In this document: positions 14,260 to 21,228 of the stretch, piece after piece
How the letters are laid out: each line of letters opens with the position of its first letter
Position numbering within the stretch: position 1 is the first letter of the stretch
From: Elusimicrobia bacterium RIFOXYB2_FULL_48_7
GTDB taxonomy: Bacteria > Elusimicrobiota > Endomicrobiia > CG1-02-37-114 > XYA2-FULL-39-19
Reading direction: 5' to 3'
Assembly (NCBI GenBank): GCA_001800495.1
Contig: MGVM01000214.1
Location: 1 to 21,228, forward strand
Length of the DNA: 21,228 bases
Program-made: the position numbers and the translations under genes
The notes under the pieces: model-generated
What the model was told of the DNA's origin: nothing
The model's input: the letters and a program-made list of their open reading frames with translations, nothing else
Databases searched by the model: none

Positions 14260-17200
14260 ATGAGCGAAGAATTGCGCGTGCTATTGCTTGAAGATAACAC
14301 TGCTGACGCGGAGTTGACGATGGCGCTCCTGCGCAAATCGGATATGAAGTTTCAGTTCAAGAGGGTAGAAACCAGGGAAGGTTTTATTGAAAACCTTGCC
14401 GGTTTCAATCCCGGCTTGATACTCGCAGACTACAACCTGCCTTCCTTTGACGGGCTTTCTGCGCTCAAAATCGCCCAAGAAAAAACCCCGGACACTCCTT
14501 TTATAATCATTTCCGGAGCCATCGGCGAGGAAATTGCGGTAGAATTCCTGAAACAGGGAGCCAGGGATTATCTGCTGAAAGATAAACTTTCACGGCTTGT
14601 TCCGGCTATTAAAAGAGCGCTGCAGGAAAACGGGGAAAGGAAGCAGTTGGCGAAGCACCAATTGCACCTGGAAGAGCTTGTAAAAGAGCGCACCTCCCGG
14701 CTGGAAAAACTAAACCAGACACTCAGGGCAATCAGTAACAGCAACCAGTCTATAATGCGCGCTGCAAATGAAACTGAATTGCTCAATGACGCGTGCAATA
14801 TTATCATTCATGACTGCGGGTATAAGATGATCTGGATAGGTTTTGCCCAAAATGACGAAGAAAAGTCTGTTATTCCGGCAGCCCATTGCGGTTTTGAAGC
14901 AGGTTACCTGGAAACGTTAAAACTTACCTGGGCGGACACTGAATTGGGGCGGGGCCCCACCGGTACGGCCATACGCACCGGCAAGCCGGTAATGTGCAGG
15001 AATATACTGACCGATCCAAAATTCGAACCCTGGCGCGAAGAAGCCCTGAAACGCGGTTATGCGTCTTCAATTGTTTTTCCTTTAATTGAAAAAGACAGGG
15101 CCTTTGGCGCTGTTAATATATATTCAGAAGCGCCGGACGCCTTCTCTGAAGATGAAATAAAACTGCTCACAGAATTAGCCGGCGATATTTCGCACGGCCT
15201 GACATCCCTCCGGCTGCGCAAAGCGCTGGAGGAAAGCGAAATACGTTTAAACAGAGCCCAGATGATTTCCCATATAGGAAGCTGGGAGCTTGAACTTGTA
15301 AATAACCGTTTGGCCTGGTCAGACGAGGTTTACAGAATATTCGGCCTCAGGCCGCAGGAATTCAGCGCGACCTATGAAGCTTTCCTGGAAGCTGTCCACC
15401 CGGATGACCGCAGGATTGTTGACGGCGCGTACTCGGCCTCGCTGCGGGAGAGAAGAGATACTTATGAAGTAGAACATCGCGTGTTAAGGAAATCCAGCGG
15501 CGAAATCCGTTATGTTTACGAAAAATGTGAACACATAAGGGACAGCTCGGGCAAAGTTATCCGGTCTATTGGAATGGTTCATGATATAACCGAATCAAAA
15601 GCTTCAGAGGTTGAGCGTGAAGCATCAGTAAAGTTTCTGAACATAATGAACCAGAGCGCCAATCTTAAAGAAATTGTTAAGTCCTCGCTTGAGTTTTTCA
15701 AGCAGGAGTCCGGGTGCGAAGCCGTGGGAATCCGGTTGAAAGAAGGAGACGATTGCCCTTATTTCGAAACTATAGGGTTCCCCGCGGATTTTGTCCTTGC
15801 TGAGCGAAGCTTGCGTGAATGCGGAAAGGAAGGTGTTTTAGGGTGTTTGTGCAGTAATGTAATTTGCGGCCGCTTTGATCCGGGCAAGGATTTTTATACG
15901 GCTCATGGCAGTTTCTGGTCGAACAATACCACTGAGCTTATAGCCAGGGCCGCAGAGAAAGGCTTGCTGGCCAGGGTGCGTAACCGCTGCAACAGAGAAG
16001 GGTATGAGTCGGTAGCGCTGATACCCATTCATGCGAATAATACCCAGATGGGGCTTCTGCAATTTAACGATAAGCGCCCGGGCAGGTTTTCCCCCGGGCT
16101 GATTTCTTTCTGGGAGCAGCTTGCTGATTATCTTGCGGTTGCCATAGAAAAAGTGAGCCTGCGGGATGCTTTAAGAGCGAGAGAGGGGGAATTTTCAAGT
16201 TTATATGCAACCATGACCGAAGGCATGGCTATTCATGAAGTTGTTTTTGATTTGTCGTCAAAACCGGTTGATTATATATTGCTGGATGTAAATCCGGCAT
16301 TTGAATTGATCACGGGCCTGAAAAAAAAAGCTGTGGCAGGCAGAAAAGCTTCCGAGGTTTACGGCACCGGTAAAGCGCCCTTTCTGGACATTTATGCCAG
16401 GGTTGCCTCAACAGGCAAACCCCAGACTTTCGACATTTTTTTCACCCCGATGAATAAGCATTTCAATATATCCGCTTTTTCGCATGAAAAAGGGAAATTC
16501 GCGACAGTATTTCAGGACATCACTGAAAGCAAAAGGGCCGAAGAAATTCTTAAAAGAGATAAAGAAACTCTTAAAAAACTCATTAATGAGAGCGCGAAAG
16601 AATTGATGCAATCCCACGAAGAAATCGACAAACTTAAACGGCTTTCGGATATAGGGGAACTCGCCGCCACCGTGGCGCACGAACTGCGCAACCCGCTTGC
16701 CGTCATTAAAATGTCAGCTTATAATCTCCAGAGGAAAGTAAAAAACACGGAATTTGAAAAACACTTCGGCAATATAACGAAAAAAATTGAAGAGAGCAAC
16801 CAGATCATCAACAACCTGCTTTCCTTTTCAAAAACGAAACTGCCCAACTATGAGCAGGTGGACATTTATACTCTCCTGGGCGAATGCGCGGAGACCGAAA
16901 AAGAGAAATTTGCGAAACAGAAGATAAAACACATTGATTCGTTCGGAGGGTTGAAAGGAGTGAATATTGAGGCGGACCCTCTCCAGCTGAAATCAGTGAT
17001 TATCAATATCCTGAATAATGCTTATGAGGCGCTGGGGGAACGCGCCTCGGGCAGGCTTGAGGTTTCCGGGAAAGTAAAGGACGGCCTCCTGAACCTGGTT
17101 ATCGCTGACAACGGCCCCGGGATAGACAAGGAGAACCTGGACAGGATATTCGAGCCCTTCTTTTCCACCAAGGCCAAGGGCACCGGGCTGGGGCTGGCGG

Positions 17201-17301
17201 TATGCCGGCAGATAATCGAGCTCCATAACGGGAAAATAGAAATAAAAAGCGAAAAGGGCGAGGGGACGTTAGTTAGCATTACCCTTCCGTTAAAAGAGTA
17301 A
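14260..17301 (+). CDS. soluble hybrid histidine kinase REC-GAF-PAS-GAF-PAS-HisKA-HATPase
   Basis: Of 1013 residues, 1-125 are a receiver (LLLEDNTADAE, Asp57 in LILADYNLPSFDG, Lys107), then a coiled coil (125-160), a GAF (about 160-320), a PAS_3-type PAS (about 330-445, HIGSWELE and HPDDRR), a Cys-rich GAF-like domain (about 455-640), a second PAS (about 650-760), a coiled coil, and the kinase core with His807 in TVAHELRNPLAVIKM. ATP boxes are INILNNAYEAL, ADNGPGID, FEPFFSTKAKGTGLGLA. No membrane helix is present, so signals are intracellular. The Cys-rich GAF has seven Cys (486, 499, 521, 529, 531, 536, 577), suggesting metal or redox sensing. The N-terminal REC may take input from another kinase. 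Its last 12 bases overlap the convergent receiver gene. Confidence 0.95.
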   Translation: MSEELRVLLLEDNTADAELTMALLRKSDMKFQFKRVETREGFIENLAGFNPGLILADYNLPSFDGLSALKIAQEKTPDTPFIIISGAIGEEIAVEFLKQGARDYLLKDKLSRLVPAIKRALQENGERKQLAKHQLHLEELVKERTSRLEKLNQTLRAISNSNQSIMRAANETELLNDACNIIIHDCGYKMIWIGFAQNDEEKSVIPAAHCGFEAGYLETLKLTWADTELGRGPTGTAIRTGKPVMCRNILTDPKFEPWREEALKRGYASSIVFPLIEKDRAFGAVNIYSEAPDAFSEDEIKLLTELAGDISHGLTSLRLRKALEESEIRLNRAQMISHIGSWELELVNNRLAWSDEVYRIFGLRPQEFSATYEAFLEAVHPDDRRIVDGAYSASLRERRDTYEVEHRVLRKSSGEIRYVYEKCEHIRDSSGKVIRSIGMVHDITESKASEVEREASVKFLNIMNQSANLKEIVKSSLEFFKQESGCEAVGIRLKEGDDCPYFETIGFPADFVLAERSLRECGKEGVLGCLCSNVICGRFDPGKDFYTAHGSFWSNNTTELIARAAEKGLLARVRNRCNREGYESVALIPIHANNTQMGLLQFNDKRPGRFSPGLISFWEQLADYLAVAIEKVSLRDALRAREGEFSSLYATMTEGMAIHEVVFDLSSKPVDYILLDVNPAFELITGLKKKAVAGRKASEVYGTGKAPFLDIYARVASTGKPQTFDIFFTPMNKHFNISAFSHEKGKFATVFQDITESKRAEEILKRDKETLKKLINESAKELMQSHEEIDKLKRLSDIGELAATVAHELRNPLAVIKMSAYNLQRKVKNTEFEKHFGNITKKIEESNQIINNLLSFSKTKLPNYEQVDIYTLLGECAETEKEKFAKQKIKHIDSFGGLKGVNIEADPLQLKSVIINILNNAYEALGERASGRLEVSGKVKDGLLNLVIADNGPGIDKENLDRIFEPFFSTKAKGTGLGLAVCRQIIELHNGKIEIKSEKGEGTLVSITLPLKE

Positions 17302-17712
17302 TCTGAAAGGCTGTAAATGGGACTGGGAGCTTATGTCCCTGTTTTTAATGTGCCATTCTATCTTTGTTATAATATCCTTCGGGTTTATCGGTTTGATCAA
17401 ATAATCTTTTATCCCGTTTATCTTCATGAAACCCACGTGTTCTCTTTCCTTGAAATAACCTGTTATTGCGATTATCGGAATATCAGATGTTTCCGGGATC
17501 AGGCTTAGTTCCGCTGCTATCTGAAAACCGTTTTTTTCTTTCATCTTGAGGTCCAGTATTATTACGTCAGGCCGTGACCTGATGATCGCGTTGACCGCGC
17601 CCATGCAATCGGAGGTGGTTTCAACCGAGTACCCGTTTGAAACAAGCATGCTCCTGAATTCCTCTAGATATGTTTCGTCATCATCGATTACAATGACTTT
17701 GTTTTTCGCCAT
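17290..17712 (-). CDS. stand-alone CheY-like receiver protein
   Basis: A single receiver domain: VIVIDDDETYLEEF, Asp54 in IILDLKMKEKNGF, Thr in IAITGY and Lys107 in YLIKPINP, then a short polar tail. It resembles the 8099-8545 receiver in layout (both have LKM/LKL-K-x-NG-type loops and IPIIAI), so the two may be paralogues flanking the signalling block. It is convergent with the hybrid kinase and shares 12 bp with its 3' end. Its promoter region holds the tandem TGGAAT repeats also found before the REC-AraC gene. The ribosome site is weak (AGGCGGGG about 10 nt upstream). Confidence 0.9.
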   Translation of the reverse strand: MAKNKVIVIDDDETYLEEFRSMLVSNGYSVETTSDCMGAVNAIIRSRPDVIILDLKMKEKNGFQIAAELSLIPETSDIPIIAITGYFKEREHVGFMKINGIKDYLIKPINPKDIITKIEWHIKNRDISSQSHLQPFRLLF

Positions 17713-17774
17713 GAAGTTTTTTCCCCGCCTTTCCAGTTTTTGGTGGTTTTATTTCTAATAATTATATAATTATC

Positions 17775-17826
17775 ATAGTATTATTCCAATTAGATAAATC
17801 CACATTTAATTGACTTTTATTCCATG
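17775..17826 (-). promoter_or_regulatory. promoter region with tandem repeats upstream of the 17712 receiver gene
   Basis: Read on the minus strand from 17826, CATGGAATAAAAGTCAATTA is followed by AATGTGGATTTATCTAATTG; TGGAAT and TGGATT are 22 bp apart, and ATACTAT (17781-17775) follows 21 bp after the second. The words, order and spacing match the region at 9622-9677. The repeats also lie just upstream of the plus-strand promoter at 17829. Confidence 0.6.
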
Positions 17827-17828
17827 TT

Positions 17829-17857
17829 TTGATTATACAATCAAAATAAAATATAAT
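17829..17857 (+). promoter_or_regulatory. sigma-70 promoter for the small membrane protein/YhcH operon
   Basis: TTGATT (17829-17834) and a perfect TATAAT (17852-17857) are separated by 17 nt, about 25 nt before the ATG at 17883 with its AGGAGG site. Confidence 0.75.
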
Positions 17858-17882
17858 TAACAAACAACTCAAAGGAGGAAAT

Positions 17883-18047
17883 ATGTCTAAAGGCAGTTCT
17901 GGTGCATTGTACGGGATGGGTTTCATAGGCGCGCTGGTGTTTTACATCAAAGGCGCCGTTACTTTCTGGATGGGCGTGCTGGGAGTGATAAAAGCCATGT
18001 TCTGGCCGGCAATAATAGTCTATAAAGTCCTGGGCCTGTTAAAATGA
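17883..18047 (+). CDS. small conserved-looking membrane protein, 54 residues
   Basis: A full frame from ATG to TGA with AAAGGAGG 4 nt upstream and a strong promoter. The product starts MSKGSSGALYGMGFIGALV and contains two hydrophobic segments (about 8-22 and 25-50) with Trp29 and Trp41. The pattern GSSGALYGMGFIGAL plus TFWMGVLGVIKAMFWPA recalls a widespread family of tiny bacterial membrane proteins of unknown function (from memory of the pattern). Its stop overlaps the next start as ATGA, so it is coupled to the YhcH-like gene. Function unknown. Confidence 0.85.
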   Translation: MSKGSSGALYGMGFIGALVFYIKGAVTFWMGVLGVIKAMFWPAIIVYKVLGLLK

Positions 18048-18526
18048 TCGCTGGAAAGCTTAAAAATTACGGGAAATACGCCTGTCTGGGCGGCGCCAGG
18101 TTCAGAAAAGCGTTTGAATTCCTCCGCAAATGCTCCGGAAAACACACTGGAAAGCGCGGGGGCCCCGGGCTGAAAGACGGTATTTATGAAATACGCGGCA
18201 GGGACGTTTATGCGATAGCCTCTTCCTATAAAACCGCCTCGCGCGGGGAAAAGAAGTTTGAGTCACACCGAAAATACGCGGATATCCAATTCTTGGTTTC
18301 CGGCCGGGAGGTTATTGAGTGGAGTCCCGCGGCTGAGTTGAAATTATTCTCGCCTTACAACCCTCAAAAAGATGCCGCTTTCTACAAAAAACCCGCCCAA
18401 ACTTCCCTGCTTAACATGTCACCCGGTATTTTTGCCGTATTTTTTCCGGGGGACGGCCATATGCCGGGCTGTGCGGCCGGCAGGCCGTCAAGCGTGAAAA
18501 AGATTGTGGTGAAGATAAAAATATAA
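18044..18526 (+). CDS. YhcH/YjgK/YiaL (NanQ/EbgC-like) sugar protein
   Basis: The 160 residues match the DUF386 cupin-like family: DGIYEIRGRDVYAIASSY, then KKFESHRKYADIQFLVSGREVIEW, and FAVFFPGDGHMPGCA near the end. The conserved His in ESHRKYADIQ and the FPGDGHMPG loop correspond to the metal-binding region of the family. Members include the NanQ N-acetylneuraminate anomerase and the EbgC subunit of an E. coli beta-galactosidase, so a sugar anomerase or accessory role is likely; the sugar is unknown. The start overlaps the stop of the small membrane protein (ATGA). No sialic acid genes lie nearby. Confidence 0.9.
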   Translation: MIAGKLKNYGKYACLGGARFRKAFEFLRKCSGKHTGKRGGPGLKDGIYEIRGRDVYAIASSYKTASRGEKKFESHRKYADIQFLVSGREVIEWSPAAELKLFSPYNPQKDAAFYKKPAQTSLLNMSPGIFAVFFPGDGHMPGCAAGRPSSVKKIVVKIKI

Positions 18527-18542
18527 ACGCGTATTTTCGGTA

Positions 18543-18571
18543 TTGACAGAATATTTTTAAAGCAATAAAAT
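18543..18571 (+). promoter_or_regulatory. sigma-70 promoter for the 18611 secreted protein gene
   Basis: A perfect TTGACA (18543-18548) and TAAAAT (18566-18571) are 17 nt apart, 40 nt before the ATG, which has AAGGAGG at 18599-18605. Confidence 0.8.
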
Positions 18572-18610
18572 GTATACAGCCGCAAAAATCATCATAATAA
18601 GGAGGATGTC

Positions 18611-19636
18611 ATGAAGAAGTTGTTTTTATTGGCTGCAGCAGGAGTTGTTTTCATGCCCGGGCTGGTTTTCGCCGGAGGCAATGAGGTGTACAAGCCGGAG
18701 GATTTGAAGGACCCGGCGGTAGTCGCAGATGACTACGTGAATACCGGGAACCTGAAACTTCTGAAAAAACTCAAAGTTAAAAAACTGGTCATCCTTGAAT
18801 GCGTGGGCGAATTTGTCACTTCAAAGGAAGTGACGGGCTCGGCAAGCTCGCCCGATTTTTACGGCAATACTTACACAACCACGCGCACGTCAACATTGAA
18901 ATTCGATAAAGATTTTTATACAAACACATCAGACGCTGTCTATGAAACCATTGTAGCCCTTTTTGAAAAGCACGGCATAGAAATAGTAAGGAAAGAAACT
19001 GTAGGACAGAGCCCTACATACCAGGAATGGAACCTGAAGGAAGAAAAAGCGGGCCGCGGCTATACGGGCGGCATGTTTAAAGATTCTGTAGTAACGAAAG
19101 CGCAAAAAGTCTCTACTGTAGGATTGGGCGTTTTTCCCGGGCCAATTGGAATGATAGGCGTTGTAGGTGATTTGGGCCCGATAACCGCGGAGCTTGGGGC
19201 GGACGGTTTCATCCAGGTGCATTTCAGGGTTGACAAGTCAAAAAAGTTTGCTCCAGTGCTTAGTTCCTTTGAAATGCTTTTAAGCGCGGATATGCGCTCG
19301 CAGAAGGTGGGTTTTAAGGGGAAAGAAAAACTCCGTTACGATTTTTACACCCAGTGGGCCAACCTGGTTTCCATGAAGAAGGGCATCGAAAGCAAAACAA
19401 ACTTTGATAAAAAGAAAGACGGGAAATTTGACGTGGACCAGTATAATGCTGAACTTAAGGATATGCTCTACGGCATCGTGGGCGGTTGGGATTTTGCGAT
19501 GGCAAAGGCCCTGCCGGATAACCAACCCATTGTAAGGGACGCCGCCCCGGCGGCACCTGCTGCAACAGAAACCCCCGCTGCTCCGGTACCGGCAGAAACA
19601 CCGGCAGCACCTGCTGAAACGCCAGCGGCAAAATAA
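18611..19636 (+). CDS. secreted protein of unknown function with Ala/Pro-rich tail
   Basis: A clear Sec signal peptide (about 1-21, FMPGLVFA-GG) is followed by about 290 residues of mixed alpha/beta sequence with no family I recognise. Features are VKKLVILECVGEF, a Ser/Thr/Tyr-rich stretch near 75-95, a Gly-rich centre (GLGVFPGPIGMIGVVGDLGP) and an HFRVDKSKK segment. The last 30 residues are a low-complexity tail of repeated ETPAAP units. The product should be periplasmic or surface-exposed, the tail perhaps a flexible extension. It has its own strong promoter and a strong terminator, so it is monocistronic and probably well expressed. Confidence 0.85.
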   Translation: MKKLFLLAAAGVVFMPGLVFAGGNEVYKPEDLKDPAVVADDYVNTGNLKLLKKLKVKKLVILECVGEFVTSKEVTGSASSPDFYGNTYTTTRTSTLKFDKDFYTNTSDAVYETIVALFEKHGIEIVRKETVGQSPTYQEWNLKEEKAGRGYTGGMFKDSVVTKAQKVSTVGLGVFPGPIGMIGVVGDLGPITAELGADGFIQVHFRVDKSKKFAPVLSSFEMLLSADMRSQKVGFKGKEKLRYDFYTQWANLVSMKKGIESKTNFDKKKDGKFDVDQYNAELKDMLYGIVGGWDFAMAKALPDNQPIVRDAAPAAPAATETPAAPVPAETPAAPAETPAAK

Positions 19637-19664
19637 GCTGACGAATTTTTACAAGCGGAAACAT

Positions 19665-19707
19665 AAAAAGGCCTGTTCATCCCTTGCGGGATTTCAGGCC
19701 TTTTTTT
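19665..19707 (+). terminator. rho-independent terminator, probably bidirectional
   Basis: AAAAAGGCCTG (19665-19675) pairs with CAGGCCTTTTT (19695-19705), with an inner ATCCC-TTGC-GGGAT hairpin, followed by seven Ts in total. It lies 29 nt after the 18611 gene. The A-run on the left would serve the HAD gene on the minus strand. Confidence 0.93.
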
Positions 19708-19715
19708 ATTGTGGA

Positions 19716-19775
19716 GTAGTTGCCCATTTATGGGCGGTTTTTAAAAGTCAAAATAGCCGATAAATCGGCGACTAC
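19716..19775. repeat. inverted pair of REP-like hairpins with GTAG feet (BIME-like)
   Basis: GTAGTTGCCCATTTATGGGC at 19716-19735 faces the reverse complement of GTAGTCGCCGATTTATCGGC at 19756-19775. The two 20-mers differ at 3 positions, and two of these form a compensatory pair that keeps the stem (GCCCAT/ATGGGC against GCCGAT/ATCGGC). A 20-nt AT-rich spacer separates them. GTAG at the foot of a short hairpin is the layout of REP sequences mobilised by RAYT (TnpA-REP) transposases. It sits in the gap between the terminator and the HAD gene. Confidence 0.75.
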
Positions 19776-19800
19776 AATTTTATTTTAGATAAATTGATAA

Positions 19801-20694
19801 TTATACTTGCCGCCAGGTTGGTTCTTTCGGCAGGAGTTTTTCGAATTTCTCAATAAGGTTCTTTTCGTAGGCGCCGGCATATTTGCCTGAGAGGAATTTA
19901 TCCATCGCTTCCTTATAAAACAGCTCCCATGACTCTTCCTCGGCACCGGGGTTGATGGGGAAAAACAGCGCGCCGTTATCTTTGCCCGCCTTCATGTCAC
20001 CCGGAGCATCGCCTATCATGAGCACGTTGGCCTTGTCGTATTTGCCTTCGCTGGCAAGCATAATGTGCTCTTTTTTACTGCCTAGTTCCTGCCCTGCTAT
20101 CAGTGAAACGTATTTTACAAGATCGTGTTCTTCCCATTCGCGTTCAAGCGCCTCGCCTGGCGTGGCCGAAACAATTATAACATCCGCGCTTTTTGACAGT
20201 TTTTCCAAACTCTCCCTGACTCCGGTATAGGGGTATGCGCCCTTAACCATTTCCGCTATCCGGGTATTGGCATCATTGGTCCATTCGAGCGACTTCGCGA
20301 GAATGGGGTCGCCGGTTTCTTTTACCGCTTTTTCAAAGGACGGGGTGCTCAGCGCGGCGCCTGAATCAATGAATTTCTTCAAAGGTGCCAGGTCCGGGAT
20401 TTTCACCTTTGATTTCTGCACTTCCGGGCGTTTTTTTAGCAGGTCAAACACCATCACCAGCGCTATGAACCTGTTCACTCCCCTATGCCAGGAGTATAAG
20501 TTCACCCATTCAGCTGTTTCGCGGGCGTACTTGGATATCGCCTGCAGGCCCCATACCTTTATTATGGCCGGGATGAAGCATTCCTTGTGCTTAAGCTCCA
20601 TTGTCGGGAATGCGGTACCGTCGGAATCTATCCCGACAAAGAATTTTTTTGACGGTTTGAGGTTTTTCAGTATATCCTGCGAGTATGTTTTCAT
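19801..20694 (-). CDS. HAD-superfamily phosphatase-like hydrolase
   Basis: All four HAD motifs are visible in 297 residues: motif I GIDSDGTAF (Asp23 nucleophile, Asp25), motif II VSATPGE (about 175-181), the motif III Lys near GSKKEHI, and motif IV MIGDAPGDMKAG (226-237, Asp229 and Asp233). A helical cap of about 120 residues (35-155) lies between motifs I and II and would set substrate choice. There is no signal peptide, so it is cytoplasmic. Substrate is unknown; a small phosphorylated metabolite such as a sugar phosphate is typical. CGGAGG is 5 nt before the ATG and a near-perfect promoter lies upstream. Confidence 0.88.
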   Translation of the reverse strand: MKTYSQDILKNLKPSKKFFVGIDSDGTAFPTMELKHKECFIPAIIKVWGLQAISKYARETAEWVNLYSWHRGVNRFIALVMVFDLLKKRPEVQKSKVKIPDLAPLKKFIDSGAALSTPSFEKAVKETGDPILAKSLEWTNDANTRIAEMVKGAYPYTGVRESLEKLSKSADVIIVSATPGEALEREWEEHDLVKYVSLIAGQELGSKKEHIMLASEGKYDKANVLMIGDAPGDMKAGKDNGALFFPINPGAEEESWELFYKEAMDKFLSGKYAGAYEKNLIEKFEKLLPKEPTWRQV

Positions 20695-20724
20695 TTTGGC
20701 CTCCGAGTGTTATTGCCGGGAATT

Positions 20725-20753
20725 TTTATAACATAAAAAGCAAATATTGTCAA
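20725..20753 (-). promoter_or_regulatory. sigma-70 promoter for the HAD hydrolase gene
   Basis: On the minus strand, a perfect TTGACA (20753-20748) and TATAAA (20730-20725) are 17 nt apart, about 30 nt before the ATG at 20694. Confidence 0.85.
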
Positions 20754-20770
20754 TAAAAACGGTTGAAAGC

Positions 20771-20799
20771 TGGAAAAACACATAAAGTTTTAGTATAGT
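20771..20799 (+). promoter_or_regulatory. possible promoter for the CE2-type esterase gene
   Basis: TGGAAA (20771-20776) and TATAGT (20794-20799) are 17 nt apart but both are weak matches. The palindrome TTTGATATCAAA (20800-20811) directly follows and could be a regulator site near the transcript start. Confidence 0.35.
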
Positions 20800-20837
20800 T
20801 TTGATATCAAATCTATCAAACCCGGGAGATTAAATCC

Positions 20838-21228
20838 ATGATCAAAACTATTAAATGCGCTATTCTCTTAGTATTGTTTTCCCTGCCGCTTATTCCATCA
20901 GCCGCGTTTTCCCAGGTAAACATAAACGCTGACGACCCCAATATCCAGTACATCGGCCGGGTGAAAGATGTTGGCACCACAGCGCCTAACTATGACTGGC
21001 CCGGCGTTTATATCAACGCGGTATTCCAGGGCACGTCCATAACGGCAAGGTTCACCATTGCGACTACATCGTATTTTGAGGTGTTCATAGACAGCCAGCC
21101 CACAGGCGTGCTCCTTACGTTCAACGGCCAGGCGAATTACCCTCTTGCCACAGGCCTTGCTGATACGTCCCATACGGTCTCTATTTATAAACGCAACGGG
21201 GTCGGCGGGAACAGAATAACTTTCAACG
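20838..21228 (+). CDS. secreted CE2-type carbohydrate esterase, N-terminal part (3' truncated)
   Basis: The frame runs from ATG 20838 off the window edge (130 codons seen). A signal peptide (about 1-25, PSAAFSQ) is followed by a jelly-roll-type domain: IQYIGRVKDVGTTAPNYDWP, GVYINAVFQGTSITARF, then YFEVFIDSQPTGVL. This YxGR...WPGVYI..F.GTS pattern is that of the N-terminal domain of carbohydrate esterase family 2, where it precedes an SGNH deacetylase domain that would lie outside the window. The product would remove acetyl groups from polysaccharides outside the cytoplasm. GGGAG about 10 nt upstream supports the start. Confidence 0.82.
   Translation, partial: MIKTIKCAILLVLFSLPLIPSAAFSQVNINADDPNIQYIGRVKDVGTTAPNYDWPGVYINAVFQGTSITARFTIATTSYFEVFIDSQPTGVLLTFNGQANYPLATGLADTSHTVSIYKRNGVGGNRITFN

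Noticed and set aside
19540..19632. Repeats in the 3' end of the 18611 gene as a possible CRISPR or DNA repeat array
   Set aside because: They are degenerate codons for an Ala/Pro/Thr/Glu protein tail (ETPAAP units), with no constant repeat or spacers.

Overview
The window appears to be chromosomal DNA from a Gram-negative, probably uncultivated bacterium. Outer-membrane proteins (a PorV/UPF0164-type barrel fused to OmpA, an OmpA-family protein and an Omp85-type barrel), a lipobox lipoprotein and Sec signal peptides show a diderm envelope. The DUF4912, two-domain GT4 and GH130 genes plus many stand-alone receiver proteins recall Elusimicrobiota/Omnitrophota/Firestonebacteria-type genomes, but this placement is an inference from gene content. 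Genes are tightly packed, most Shine-Dalgarno sites are canonical (AGGAGG type), and there is no rRNA, tRNA, CRISPR array or recognisable transposase.

Region 1 (about 1-8085, all plus strand) is an envelope and glycan block. A truncated PorV-like/OmpA fusion is followed by a tight run of five genes: an OmpA protein with an Ala-rich coiled coil, a compact Omp85 barrel without POTRA domains, a DUF4912 protein, a GT4 glycosyltransferase with a C-terminal helical domain, and a GH130-family enzyme. Gaps inside the run are 1-15 nt, so co-transcription is likely. The set suggests a glycan, perhaps mannose-containing, that is made and turned over in the cytoplasm and linked to an outer-membrane function.

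Region 2 (8099-17712) is a signalling island. It holds six receiver domains (five separate proteins plus the N-terminus of a hybrid kinase), two histidine kinases and a detached six-helix membrane sensor. The only DNA-binding output is one REC-AraC protein. A minus-strand operon (9484 to 8099) links a Met/Cys-rich membrane protein, a YtkA-like lipoprotein and a receiver protein. The promoter regions of the REC-AraC gene and of the receiver gene at 17712 share tandem repeats of about 21 bp upstream of the same ATACTAT core, a good candidate for a common operator.

Region 3 (17713-21228) holds a 54-residue membrane protein translationally coupled to a YhcH/NanQ-like sugar protein, a secreted protein of unknown function, a strong terminator, an inverted pair of REP-like hairpins with GTAG feet, a HAD phosphatase on the minus strand, and the start of a secreted CE2-type carbohydrate esterase. 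Several sigma-70-like promoters with 17-nt spacers can be read directly.

Other oddities are a perfect 38-bp palindrome inside a signal-peptide coding region, an in-frame 18-bp duplication in a receiver domain, and a possible frameshifted small gene near 11.2 kb.
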